Shown: positions 17,328 to 26,167 of the stretch, one piece after another
Numbering within the stretch: position 1 is the stretch's first letter
Layout: the number at the start of each line of letters is the position of its first letter
Assembly (NCBI RefSeq): GCF_030005555.1
Contig: NZ_JASCQG010000004.1
Coordinates: 124,001-188,000 of the forward strand
Length of the DNA: 64,000 nucleotides
Direction: 5' to 3'
Source of the DNA: Empedobacter sedimenti
Lineage (GTDB): Bacteria > Bacteroidota > Bacteroidia > Flavobacteriales > Weeksellaceae
Translations under genes and position numbers: made by a program
Notes under the pieces: generated by a model
Database searches by the model: none
Seen by the model: only the letters and a program-made list of their open reading frames with translations
Told to the model about the DNA's origin: nothing

Positions 17328-18212
17328 ATGGCAACTAACATTTTAGACGAATTAAAATTAAAATATTCATCAGGTAATAGTGCAACAAAGTTAATTTACA
17401 TTAATGTAGTTGTATTCTTTACTTTGTTGATTGTGGATTTTGTATTCAAAACTACAGCACATTCTATTGTTACTACAACAGGTTTATTCGCTTTAACATC
17501 ATTTGATGAATTAATAAGAATGCCTTGGCAAATCCTGACTTATTCTTGGTTACATGGAAATCTTTTTCATCTAATTATGAATATGGTTTTGTTGTATTTT
17601 GTAGGACAAATGTTTTTGCAGCAATTTCAGAACAGAAATTTAGTAACGTTTTATATTTTTGGAGGAATAGCAGGAGGAGTTTTTTTTCTATTGTTTCAGA
17701 ATATTTTCAACTATTCACATCTATTAGTTGGTGCTTCTGCTTCTATTTATGCAGTTTTTTTTGGAATGATTTCGTATAATCCTAAAATGCCAGTTCGTTT
17801 GTTGTTAATTCCAACATCGTTTCCGTTATTATACGTTGGTTATGTGTTTATTGCATTTGATGTATATAATATTATTGCAGATCAGAATGCTGGCGGAAGT
17901 ATTTCTCATTTAGGTGGTGCAATTTTTGGCTACCTTTATATGAAACAATTTGAGCGAGGAAATGATTTTTTAGGTAATTTTATTTTTCAAATAGGAAGTA
18001 TATTTAAGAAGAAAGAGAAAACAACTTTTAAGACCTATAAAAATACATCGTCAACAAAACAAAATAATGTGCCAAGAGATGATTACGATTTTAATCATCA
18101 AAAAGTAGAAAAACAAAAGAAAATAGATACTATTTTAGACAAAATTTCTCGCTCCGGCTACGAAAGTTTATCTAAAGAAGAAAAAGATTTCCTTTTCAAA
18201 GAAGGTAGATAA
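17328..18212 (+). CDS. Rhomboid-family intramembrane serine protease (second), with C-terminal DUF6576-like tail
   Basis: A 294-residue protein with about six helices and the same catalytic layout: Ser in GASASIYAV and His in SISHLGGAIFG. It differs from the neighbouring rhomboid by a hydrophilic C-terminal tail of about 80 residues, ending in a small conserved helical motif (DKISRSGYESLSKEEKDFL) that I associate with DUF6576 in Flavobacteria. The pair is probably an old duplication with divergent roles. Gaps of 3 and 4 bases tie it to its neighbours. Confidence 0.92.
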   Translation: MATNILDELKLKYSSGNSATKLIYINVVVFFTLLIVDFVFKTTAHSIVTTTGLFALTSFDELIRMPWQILTYSWLHGNLFHLIMNMVLLYFVGQMFLQQFQNRNLVTFYIFGGIAGGVFFLLFQNIFNYSHLLVGASASIYAVFFGMISYNPKMPVRLLLIPTSFPLLYVGYVFIAFDVYNIIADQNAGGSISHLGGAIFGYLYMKQFERGNDFLGNFIFQIGSIFKKKEKTTFKTYKNTSSTKQNNVPRDDYDFNHQKVEKQKKIDTILDKISRSGYESLSKEEKDFLFKEGR

Positions 18213-18216
18213 TAAA

Positions 18217-19254
18217 ATGAGTACAATCAGTAAGTTTAAACTAAATTATTTCAATCGTTTAGTACTAATAATCAATATTGTGATATTATTAGTAGCTTAC
18301 TGTGTATACTTAAATAAAATTTTTACACCAACCGAAATACCATATCTTAATTTTTTATCAATCGGGTTTCCAATCACATTTGTTATAGTTCTGCTATTTT
18401 TGGTGTATTGGTTGTTTTTTAGTTGGCGTCATTTCTTAGTGATGTTCACTTTGTCTCTTGGTTTAGTTTATCCAATTTATTTATCATATCCATTAATTCA
18501 ATTTAATAAATTAGAGAATAAAACGTCTGATTTATCTGTTTTATCTTATAACGTGCATGGTTTTAAAGAAGAAGGAACAAAAGAGTTATTGATAGAAAAT
18601 AAAGCGGACATAATGCTCTTACAAGAAGCATATCAAGGACAACAAAAAAAATTAAAGAATAACGAATTTAAACAATACTATTCAGAGTTTTATGGTTTAT
18701 TGACTTTTTATAGTAAATATCCAATTATTGAAACGAATGAAATAAAAGTGGACGATCCAGATCTTAATGGTAAAGCTGCTTATGCAGATATTGATTTAGG
18801 AAAAGATACTGTTAGAGTTGTAAATATATACCTTGAACCAATGTATATTGATAAATCATTGGTAAAAGAAGTGATACAATCAGATAATACCCAAGCTGCA
18901 GAAGTTTCGAGTCGTAAAATAGAATTGAAACTAATTAATGGAATGAAAAAACATGAGAAGCAATTAGAGGCTATTGTTCCATTTATTAGTCGTTCTCCTC
19001 ATCCCGTTATTGTTGGTACAGATCTTAATTCTACGCCACTTTCTTATGAGTACGAAAAGATTAATGAGTACTTGTACGATTCTTATATACAAGTAGGTAA
19101 AGGAAATGGAACTACATTTCATGGTTTCAAGTTTCCGATCCGAATTGATTATTTATTTCATTCAAAACACTTAAAACCAGTTGAAGGAAAAGTAATTCGT
19201 AAAAAGTTTTCAGATCATTATCCAGTAACTGTAAAATATAAGCTTGCAGAGTAA
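18217..19254 (+). CDS. Membrane-anchored endonuclease/exonuclease/phosphatase (EEP) family protein
   Basis: A 345-residue protein with three N-terminal membrane segments (about residues 12-95) followed by an EEP-fold domain. Visible EEP motifs are SYNVHG near residue 109, the metal-binding Glu in LLQEAY, GTDLNSTP near 268 and the terminal SDHYPV with the catalytic His. Members with such anchors may be nucleases or phosphodiesterases acting outside the cytoplasm; which is not decidable here. It is 4 bases downstream of the second rhomboid. Confidence 0.88.
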   Translation: MSTISKFKLNYFNRLVLIINIVILLVAYCVYLNKIFTPTEIPYLNFLSIGFPITFVIVLLFLVYWLFFSWRHFLVMFTLSLGLVYPIYLSYPLIQFNKLENKTSDLSVLSYNVHGFKEEGTKELLIENKADIMLLQEAYQGQQKKLKNNEFKQYYSEFYGLLTFYSKYPIIETNEIKVDDPDLNGKAAYADIDLGKDTVRVVNIYLEPMYIDKSLVKEVIQSDNTQAAEVSSRKIELKLINGMKKHEKQLEAIVPFISRSPHPVIVGTDLNSTPLSYEYEKINEYLYDSYIQVGKGNGTTFHGFKFPIRIDYLFHSKHLKPVEGKVIRKKFSDHYPVTVKYKLAE

Positions 19255-19292
19255 TTTTTTTACTATATTTAAAAATATTAATCCAATCAACA

Positions 19293-20822
19293 ATGAGCCA
19301 AAAAGATAGTTTTATTCAGGAGATACAAAGTCGCTATTCATATAAAAATGATAAAATAGTTTTAGGAAAAGCTAAATTAGATGGCGAAATTGTAGAAGAA
19401 GCTGAAATATCTATTGCTTTAAAAACAATGAACCGACATGGTTTAATTGGTGGTGCAACAGGAACAGGTAAAACAAAATCTTTGCAAATTATTGCAGAGC
19501 AATTATCCTTGAAAGGTGTTCCTACATTATTGATGGATATAAAAGGAGATTTATCTGGTATAGGAGCTCCTGCAAATGCAAATGATGCTAACGCAGCTGA
19601 GCGAATGAAATCGCTTAATTTACCATTCGAGCCTCAAGCATCTCCTGTCGAATTTCTTTCGATTTCTGACGAACCTGGAGCAAGATTAAGAGCTACTGTC
19701 GAAGATTTTGGACCAATTTTATTTAGTAAGATTTTAGAATTAAATGAAACGCAAGAAAGTATCATTTCAATTATTTTTAAGTATTGTGAAGATAAAAAAC
19801 TTCCGTTAATTGATTTAGAAGATATTCGTCGTGTGTTGCAATACGTAACAGATTCTCCTGAAGGAAAATTAGAATTAAACTCAAATTACGGTACAATTGC
19901 GCCAGCTTCTTTAGGTGCTATTTTGCGTAAAATTGTAGGACTTGAGCAGCAAGGTGCTTCTAAGTTTTTTGGTGAACCAAGCTTTGATGTTCAAGATTTA
20001 TTACAAACAAGAGACGGAAAAGGAATCGTAAATATTATTCGTTTGGTTGATGTACAAAATCAGCCCAATTTATTCTCGACATTTATGTTAAGTTTATTGA
20101 ATAAAATTTATTCTCAATTCCCAGAAGCTGGAGATTCAGATAAACCAAAATTGGTTATTTTTATAGATGAAGCGCATTTGATTTTTAAAGAAGCAACAAA
20201 AGCTTTATTAAATCAAATAGAAACGATGGTTAAATTAATACGTTCAAAAGGAGTAGGATTGTATTTTGTAACGCAAGTTCCTGGCGATGTTCCTGATGCT
20301 GTTTTAAGTCAATTAGGATTAAAAGTTCAACACGCGCTTCGTGGTTTTACAGCAAAAGATCGTAAAGAAATTACAAAAGCAATAGAAAATTATCCAACAA
20401 CAACATATTATAAAGCGGATGAGGTAATTACTCAGTTAGGGATAGGAGAGGCTTTTGTAACAGCATTAGACGAAAAAGGAATTCCAACACCTTTGGCTTA
20501 CACCTATATGCGTGCGCCAAACTCAAGAATGGATATTTTAACTGATTCAGAAATTAAGACGATTTTATCAAATTCTGATTTAGTTTCTAAATATGATCAA
20601 GCAGTAGATCGACAATCTGCAAATGAGATTTTATCTCAGCAATTAGAACAACAAAAAAGTGTAGAGCAAACTACAACAAAAACAACTTCTACAAGAAGAG
20701 CTCCTCAAGAAAAAGATTGGACGGATAATAAAATGGTACGCGATGTAAGTCGTACTGCAACACGTAAATTGATTGATTGGGGAATGAAAATGTTAACAAA
20801 TTTTTTAAAAGGAAAAAAATAA
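19293..20822 (+). CDS. HerA-like ATPase (DUF853 / YjgR family)
   Basis: A 509-residue P-loop ATPase of the FtsK-HerA superfamily, DUF853 branch. Walker A is GATGTGKTKS at residues 54-63 and Walker B ends in the IDEAH block with Asp292-Glu293. SKGVGLYFVTQVPGDVPDAVL, following Walker B, is the hallmark of this branch. The last 70 residues are hydrophilic, Gln/Thr-rich and probably flexible. HerA helicases process DNA ends with a partner nuclease, but DUF853 proteins have no established role. Its stop is 4 bases before the exonuclease fusion gene, pointing to a functional pair. Confidence 0.9.
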   Translation: MSQKDSFIQEIQSRYSYKNDKIVLGKAKLDGEIVEEAEISIALKTMNRHGLIGGATGTGKTKSLQIIAEQLSLKGVPTLLMDIKGDLSGIGAPANANDANAAERMKSLNLPFEPQASPVEFLSISDEPGARLRATVEDFGPILFSKILELNETQESIISIIFKYCEDKKLPLIDLEDIRRVLQYVTDSPEGKLELNSNYGTIAPASLGAILRKIVGLEQQGASKFFGEPSFDVQDLLQTRDGKGIVNIIRLVDVQNQPNLFSTFMLSLLNKIYSQFPEAGDSDKPKLVIFIDEAHLIFKEATKALLNQIETMVKLIRSKGVGLYFVTQVPGDVPDAVLSQLGLKVQHALRGFTAKDRKEITKAIENYPTTTYYKADEVITQLGIGEAFVTALDEKGIPTPLAYTYMRAPNSRMDILTDSEIKTILSNSDLVSKYDQAVDRQSANEILSQQLEQQKSVEQTTTKTTSTRRAPQEKDWTDNKMVRDVSRTATRKLIDWGMKMLTNFLKGKK

Positions 20823-20826
20823 GCAA

Positions 20827-22191
20827 GTGTACGCGATTTTAGATATAGAAGCGACTGGCGGAAAATTAGGAGAAGAATCAATTATTGAAATTGCTATTTA
20901 CAAGTTTGATGGTTTAGAAATAGTTGATCAGTTTATTTCTTTGGTTAATCCAGAGAAGAAAATCGATCAATTTGTTCAGAAACTAACGCATATTACGGAT
21001 AAAATGGTGTTAACAGCGCCAAAGTTTCATGAAATAGCAAAGAGAATAGTTGAAATAACAGATGATTGTATTTTAGTTGGACATAATGTAATGTTTGACT
21101 ATAGAATGTTAGTACAAGAATTTGAACGATTAGGATATAATTATAAAAAAGATTGGATAGATACTTTTGAATATAGTGAGAAACTTATTCCAGGGCTTCC
21201 GTCATATTCTTTAGGGAAATTATGTGCCTCTCTAGGAATTGTAGTTACAGACAGACATAGAGCTTCTGGTGATGCTCGTGCTACGATTTCTTTGTTTAAA
21301 ATGTTATTAGATAAAGATTCTAAAAAAATTATAACGAAGAGAACAGGGTTAAAACAACCTAAAAAAGCACACTCTAAGTACCAAAAATTATTAGAAGGTT
21401 TGCCAAATACGATTGGTATTTTTTATCTGTACAATAGTAGAAAACAGCTTATTTATATTAGTCGAAGTAATAATATTGCACAGACTATTAATCAAATTTT
21501 TACTTCAAAAACTTTAAAATCGAATAAATTAAAACGTTATACACGTTCTATTAAGTTTGAAGAAACAGGAAGTGGTTTTCTTGCAGCTTTAAAAGAGAAT
21601 AATGAAGTTTTAAAGAATCAACCAATGTATAATACTAAAATGGTTGAGAATAAGGTATATCCTTTTGGGTTATATTTTCTAGAATCTAAAAGAGGATATT
21701 CTCGTTTAGAGATTGGTAAAGTAAGAAAAGCAATTCCAATTTTAAAGTTTAAAACAAAAGAACGAGCGAAAGAAGTTCTGGATAAAATTGTGAACGATTA
21801 TAATCTTTGCCAACAAGTGAATGCAGGAATAAAATCTGATGAACCATGTTTTCAATATGAAGTTGATAAATGTAAAGGAGCTTGTATTAAAGAAGAATCT
21901 AGAGAAGAATATAATCAACGTTTGAATGAGTTTATTAAAACAACAGAGTTTCCTTCAGAAACATTTATTGTAATTGATAAAGGACGTCATGGAATTGAAA
22001 AATCATTTTATTTGGTTGAGAATAACATTTTTAAAGGGTTTGGATATTATGAATACCATCATCAAATTAAAACTTTAGAAAAGATTCACAATATTTTGAT
22101 CCCAATAGAAGAGACAGAAGAGGTGAAGAACATGTTAAAATACTTTTTATTTAAAAATTCTTATCGATCTAATCAAATCATCAATTTATAA
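20827..22191 (+). CDS. DEDDh 3'-5' exonuclease fused to UvrC/Cho-like region
   Basis: This 454-residue protein starts with GTG, 4 bases after the HerA-like stop. Residues 1-175 are a DnaQ-type DEDDh exonuclease: DIEATG (Asp6, Glu8), GHNVMFD (Asp91) and HRASGD (His144, Asp149). Residues about 193-280 match the UvrC/Cho N-terminal nuclease by position but the GIY-YIG core reads GIF and YIS and its usual Arg is not evident; the later LKENNEVLKNQPMYN matches UvrC. Residues 328-353 carry Cys328, Cys341, Cys349 and Cys353 in a UvrC-like four-Cys (Fe-S type) pattern. DnaQ-Cho fusions are known in other phyla. It ends at a long palindromic terminator. Confidence 0.88.
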   Translation: MYAILDIEATGGKLGEESIIEIAIYKFDGLEIVDQFISLVNPEKKIDQFVQKLTHITDKMVLTAPKFHEIAKRIVEITDDCILVGHNVMFDYRMLVQEFERLGYNYKKDWIDTFEYSEKLIPGLPSYSLGKLCASLGIVVTDRHRASGDARATISLFKMLLDKDSKKIITKRTGLKQPKKAHSKYQKLLEGLPNTIGIFYLYNSRKQLIYISRSNNIAQTINQIFTSKTLKSNKLKRYTRSIKFEETGSGFLAALKENNEVLKNQPMYNTKMVENKVYPFGLYFLESKRGYSRLEIGKVRKAIPILKFKTKERAKEVLDKIVNDYNLCQQVNAGIKSDEPCFQYEVDKCKGACIKEESREEYNQRLNEFIKTTEFPSETFIVIDKGRHGIEKSFYLVENNIFKGFGYYEYHHQIKTLEKIHNILIPIEETEEVKNMLKYFLFKNSYRSNQIINL

Positions 22192-22204
22192 TAATTCTCA
22201 AGGC

Positions 22205-22250
22205 ATAATAAAAAACTCGTTAAAGTTAACTTTAACGAGTTTTTTATTAT
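22205..22250. terminator. 46-bp perfect palindrome, probable bidirectional terminator
   Basis: Left arm 22205-22227 and right arm 22228-22250 are exact reverse complements with no spacer; the centre is GTTAAC. A/T runs flank a CTCGTTAAAG-type stem on both sides. It lies 14 bases after the exonuclease-fusion stop. Confidence 0.85.
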
Positions 22251-22262
22251 AAGTTTTGCAAA

Positions 22263-22291
22263 AAAAAGGTCGATTATTAATCGACCTTTTT
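22263..22291 (-). terminator. Terminator of the ompA-like gene
   Basis: A 9-bp GC-containing stem (22268-22276 with 22278-22286), extended by A/T pairs, has a T-run on the reverse strand just after the ompA-like stop. Confidence 0.8.
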
Positions 22292-22307
22292 CATTTTATT
22301 TACTGAA

Positions 22308-23714
22308 TTATTTTACTTCTTTAAAAATAACTCGTCTGTTTTCTAAGTTTTTCCAAGCTGGACAGTTTGTAACAGGATTACACTCTGGCCATTTAAGATC
22401 AGATTTACCTTTTCCAATTGGAGATAATTTAGTTGTATCTACTCCTTTATTAGCTAAGTAACGAACAACAGAAGCAGCACGTCTATCAGATAATTTTTGG
22501 TTGTAATCAACACCTCCAGCAGCATCAGTATGACCTTCTACTACGAATTTGAAATCAGGATTAGCTAATAATACTTCAGCAGCATGATTTAATTTTTCAT
22601 AAGATTGCTCTCTAATACGATCAGAATCATAATCAAATTCAATACCTTCTAAGTATGCATTAATTCTTGTTGCAACATCTTCACCAGAAATACGAACTAA
22701 TTTTTCAGGACAACCACCGTTTGTTGGAGGACCAGGAATTGTTGGACATTTATCTTCAGAATCAGGTAAACCATCTCCATCAGAATCTAATGAACAACCA
22801 GCTCCATCTACACGAACACCTTCTGGTGTACCAGGGCATTTATCCCATTGGTCACAAACTCCGTCTTTGTCTTCATCAATACATTCGAATGGAGTTTGTT
22901 CAATTGCTGGTTTAACATTTAAAGGAGATACCCATTGTAAAGCATCCTTATGTTTACCTATTTTATAATGTACACCTAATGATAAGGTAAACATGTTATC
23001 ATCGCGACCTTCTTCAGTATCAGCTGCAGTAATTCCTCCTGAATTATGATAAGGCATTGGTTTACCTGATCCGTCAAATTCCTCATCTCCAGACATGTAA
23101 TACATACCTCTTAATTCTAAATCAAATTTATCATTTAATTTATAACGTAGACCAGCTCCAACTTGAGAATATACTGATTTATCAGAAATATTCTGATCTG
23201 TAATTAGTGTGAATTCAGGACTTCCTCCTGGAGCATAATTATTTCTGTAGGCTTTGTATCCTTGGATACCAATACCAGCATATAAATGCATAGCCCATTT
23301 AAATTCAGTTCTGTTATCAACTCTTCTTAATAGGTTTGACGCATTAATGTCTGCTAAAACACCAATTGCTTGATATTTAGTTTTTCCATAAGCATATCCA
23401 TGGAAACCACTTAATGCAGAATCATCAATATTACCTTTTTGTCTTGTTTTACCAAATTCATATTGTAAACTAAGTCCAAAAGCATGTGTAATTTGTTTGT
23501 TAACTTGAAATTGAAAGTCATAGCCTGGAGTGAAATATTTTCCCATCCATGATACTAAATCAGTATTTTGAAGAGCATTAAGACCAGCAAAAGCAGATAC
23601 AGACCAATCGTTGTATTCTTTTTTACTGTTATTAAATGGTTTTTCATCATACGTTGCTTGCGAAAAGCCAAACGTTGATGCTCCTAAGATTAATAAAGAT
23701 AAAATTTTTTTCAT
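22308..23714 (-). CDS. OmpA-family outer-membrane protein with calcium-binding repeats
   Basis: A 468-residue outer-membrane protein. A signal peptide (residues 1-18, ending GFSQ) is followed by an N-terminal beta-barrel (about 30-270). Next come thrombospondin type-3-like Asp-rich repeats (DEDKDGVCDQWDKCPGTPEG, then DSDGDGLPDSEDKCP) and a C-terminal OmpA peptidoglycan-binding domain (about 350-468) with the signature VVEGHTDAAG..YNQKLSDRRA. The C-terminal domain has a Cys-containing insert (CNPVTNCP). It probably is a major structural porin tethering the outer membrane to peptidoglycan. It is monocistronic, with its own promoter and terminator. Confidence 0.93.
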   Translation of the reverse strand: MKKILSLLILGASTFGFSQATYDEKPFNNSKKEYNDWSVSAFAGLNALQNTDLVSWMGKYFTPGYDFQFQVNKQITHAFGLSLQYEFGKTRQKGNIDDSALSGFHGYAYGKTKYQAIGVLADINASNLLRRVDNRTEFKWAMHLYAGIGIQGYKAYRNNYAPGGSPEFTLITDQNISDKSVYSQVGAGLRYKLNDKFDLELRGMYYMSGDEEFDGSGKPMPYHNSGGITAADTEEGRDDNMFTLSLGVHYKIGKHKDALQWVSPLNVKPAIEQTPFECIDEDKDGVCDQWDKCPGTPEGVRVDGAGCSLDSDGDGLPDSEDKCPTIPGPPTNGGCPEKLVRISGEDVATRINAYLEGIEFDYDSDRIREQSYEKLNHAAEVLLANPDFKFVVEGHTDAAGGVDYNQKLSDRRAASVVRYLANKGVDTTKLSPIGKGKSDLKWPECNPVTNCPAWKNLENRRVIFKEVK

Positions 23715-23735
23715 AGGTTAGAATTATTTATATAA

Positions 23736-23768
23736 CGAATATAAAGCATTATAAAATTATTTTACAAA
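23736..23768 (-). promoter_or_regulatory. Promoter of the ompA-like gene
   Basis: On the reverse strand, TTTG (23768-23765), a 21-base spacer and TATATTCG (23743-23736) nearly match TTTG-N17-23-TAnnTTTG; the -7 has C in place of the last T. It is 21 bases before the ATG. Confidence 0.55.
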
Positions 23769-23792
23769 ACTAAAGAATTAAAAATTAATATT

Positions 23793-24203
23793 TTAATAAA
23801 AAAATAAACTTTTGATAAATTCACGAGAGTAATTTTGGGGATGAGGTATTTTTAATCGATTAGAATCAATTATTATACTGTTAAAGTACAATATATCAAT
23901 GTCTATGATACGATCTACATATTTTTCATTAATTAATGGTTGAGAATATGTTCGTCCCATGTTATTTTCAATGTCTTTTACTTTTTTTAGAACTTCAAAT
24001 GGAGAAAATTTAGAAATAATTTCAATTTTTTGATTTAAAAAAGAATTTTCACTTGTAAAACCTTCAGCATTGTTTTCTAATACGTTAGATTCTTTTTTTA
24101 TATCTCCAATATCAGAAATTATCTTCTTTTTTGCATTTTCTAAATTGTTAATTTTATTTCCAAGGTTAGTTCCGAGTAACAAAATGATAGTATTTGTCGA
24201 CAT
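23793..24203 (-). CDS. folK: 2-amino-4-hydroxy-6-hydroxymethyldihydropteridine diphosphokinase
   Basis: FolK transfers pyrophosphate from ATP to 6-hydroxymethyl-dihydropterin in folate synthesis. The 136-residue protein begins with LLLGTNLGNKINNL, and the second block has the FolK signature VDRIIDIDILYF followed by LKIPHP, which hold the metal-binding Asp pair and the pterin pocket. Its length is near the lower limit of the family. A reverse-strand TACTTTTG lies only 5 bases before the ATG, so the transcript might be nearly leaderless. It is divergent from sppA across 27 bases. Confidence 0.93.
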   Translation of the reverse strand: MSTNTIILLLGTNLGNKINNLENAKKKIISDIGDIKKESNVLENNAEGFTSENSFLNQKIEIISKFSPFEVLKKVKDIENNMGRTYSQPLINEKYVDRIIDIDILYFNSIIIDSNRLKIPHPQNYSREFIKSLFFY

Positions 24204-24230
24204 ATAGGCAAAAGTAATAATAATTTAGTA

Positions 24231-26000
24231 ATGAAGAACTTTTTAGGGAGAGTATTCTCAACAATTATAGGAAACCTATTAACATTTGGTGTGTTATTTT
24301 GTATCATGTTGGTGTTAATTTTTGTGTCAGCACTTTCTACAACAAGTAAGAGTGTAAAAGATGGTTCTGTTTTGGAAATTTCGTTAGAAGATCCAATTCA
24401 AGAAAGTGAAATGGATCGATCGTCTTCAATTTTTGATTTTTCTGAAGAAACAAAATTTTATTTGCAAGACATTATTTATTCAATTTCGCAAGCAAAGAAT
24501 GATGATAAAATAAAAGGAATAAGTCTTAAACTTGATCATTTTTCTGGTGGAGCTACACAAGCAGCAGATATTCGTGCAGCTTTAGAAGATTTTAAAAAGT
24601 CAGGTAAATTTATTTATGCATATTCTAACTCTGGTAGTCAATTGGCTTACTATATGAATAGTGTTGCAGATCAAATTTATCAAAACCCACTTGGAGGAAC
24701 ATTGTTACAAGGGTTAAGCTCAGATATTATGTTTTATAAAAATGCTGGAGATAAATATGGTGTAGATTTTCAAGTGATTCGTCATGGTAAATTTAAAAGT
24801 GCTGTAGAACCTTTTTTCAGAACAAACATGTCTGAGGAAAATAAACTTCAACTATCAGAATTATTGAATGATGTTTGGGGAAATGTTTCCGGAACGATTG
24901 CTAAGTCTAGAAAAATGACTCAAAATGAGTTAAATATAGCAACAGATAGTTTGTATTCTTTTATTCCTGAAGTTGGTAAACAACATAAATTTTATGATGT
25001 TATCGCACAAGAAAATGAATATCAACAAATGTTATTCAAAAAATTAGGTCTAGAAGTTGATAAATCAAAATCTAATTTTGAAGTTTTAACTAAACATACA
25101 ATCAAGGTTGAAGATTATTATGAAACCTTAGAAGAAAAAGACGAGAAAGATAAAATTGCGGTTTTATATGCTTCTGGAACAATTACAGAAGGAGATGGTT
25201 TTGACGGAATACAGTCTAAAACTTACGTAGAAGCAATTCGTAAGATTGCGGAGAAAGATGATATTAAAGCGTTGGTTTTACGCGTGAATTCGCCTGGAGG
25301 AAGTGCAAATGCGTCGGACGAAATTTTATTTGAGTTAGCTCAATTAAAAACAAAAATGCCAATTATTGTTTCTTTTGGAGATGTTGCAGCTTCGGGAGGA
25401 TATTATATAGCACAAGTTTCGGATAAAATTTATGCTCAACCAAATACAATTACAGGATCTATCGGAGTTTTCGGAATGATTCCAAACGCAAAGAAATTAT
25501 TCAATAACGTTGGTTTAGATTTCGATGGTGTAAAAACAAATGCAAACGCAGATCAATTAAAATCGTTGACAACACCCTTGTCACCATCTGCACAAAATAC
25601 AATGCAAAAATCGGTAGAATTAACTTACGCGAGATTTGTAAACCATGTTTCTAAAAATAGAAAAATGACTTTTCAGCAAGTTGATGAGATTGGAGGAGGA
25701 AGAGTTTGGTCTGGAACAAGAGCGAAACAAATCGGATTGATTGATGAATTTGGTAGTTTGAATGATGCGATAAAAGCAGCTGCAAAATTGGCTAAAGTTG
25801 ATAAATATTCGACAGAAAGTTATCCAAAACGTAAAGATTCTTTTGAAGAATTTATGGAACAAATGCAAGGAAAAAGTGCACAAGCTAAAATTGCACAAGA
25901 ATTAGGAACTGATGGTGTAAGAATTTACAAAGAAATAAAACAGATAAATGAGCAAAAAGGTATTCAATTAAGACTGCCTTATAACATACAAATTCAGTAG
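24231..26000 (+). CDS. sppA: Signal peptide peptidase SppA, 67K type
   Basis: SppA degrades cleaved signal peptides at the periplasmic side of the inner membrane. The 589-residue protein has an N-terminal membrane anchor (about 12-35) and two tandem ClpP-like S49 domains, as in the long Gram-negative form. The catalytic Lys is in GKFKSAVEPFF (Lys189) and the catalytic Ser in AASGGYY (Ser388); the oxyanion-type block VLRVNSPGGSA precedes the latter. It is divergent from folK and ends at a strong terminator before mreB. Confidence 0.95.
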   Translation: MKNFLGRVFSTIIGNLLTFGVLFCIMLVLIFVSALSTTSKSVKDGSVLEISLEDPIQESEMDRSSSIFDFSEETKFYLQDIIYSISQAKNDDKIKGISLKLDHFSGGATQAADIRAALEDFKKSGKFIYAYSNSGSQLAYYMNSVADQIYQNPLGGTLLQGLSSDIMFYKNAGDKYGVDFQVIRHGKFKSAVEPFFRTNMSEENKLQLSELLNDVWGNVSGTIAKSRKMTQNELNIATDSLYSFIPEVGKQHKFYDVIAQENEYQQMLFKKLGLEVDKSKSNFEVLTKHTIKVEDYYETLEEKDEKDKIAVLYASGTITEGDGFDGIQSKTYVEAIRKIAEKDDIKALVLRVNSPGGSANASDEILFELAQLKTKMPIIVSFGDVAASGGYYIAQVSDKIYAQPNTITGSIGVFGMIPNAKKLFNNVGLDFDGVKTNANADQLKSLTTPLSPSAQNTMQKSVELTYARFVNHVSKNRKMTFQQVDEIGGGRVWSGTRAKQIGLIDEFGSLNDAIKAAAKLAKVDKYSTESYPKRKDSFEEFMEQMQGKSAQAKIAQELGTDGVRIYKEIKQINEQKGIQLRLPYNIQIQ

Positions 26001-26007
26001 AAATCAT

Positions 26008-26041
26008 AAAAAAGGGTTAAAATGTTTTTAACCCTTTTTTA
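26008..26041 (+). terminator. Terminator of sppA
   Basis: A stem with GGGTTAAAA/TTTTAACCC core, A-run before and T-run after (26008-26022 with 26025-26040), lies just after the sppA stop. Confidence 0.85.
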
Positions 26042-26123
26042 TTATAGATTTATTCCTAATTTAGCAAAAATTTAGGTAAAGAAATTTTTTTTTCATCTTT
26101 TCAAAAATCACCTAAATTTATCA

Positions 26124-26131
26124 TACTTTTG
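26124..26131 (+). promoter_or_regulatory. Candidate -7 element of the mre operon
   Basis: TACTTTTG matches TAnnTTTG and lies 36 bases before the mreB ATG. The only space for a promoter is between the sppA terminator and mreB, which supports it; no clear -33 is visible. Confidence 0.55.
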
Positions 26132-26167
26132 TACATTCATTTTTAATAATACGAGACTTAATCAACG

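Noticed and set aside
16572-18212. Two rhomboid genes as a frameshifted single gene
   Set aside because: Each has its own start, catalytic Ser and His and full set of helices; they are two complete genes in tandem.
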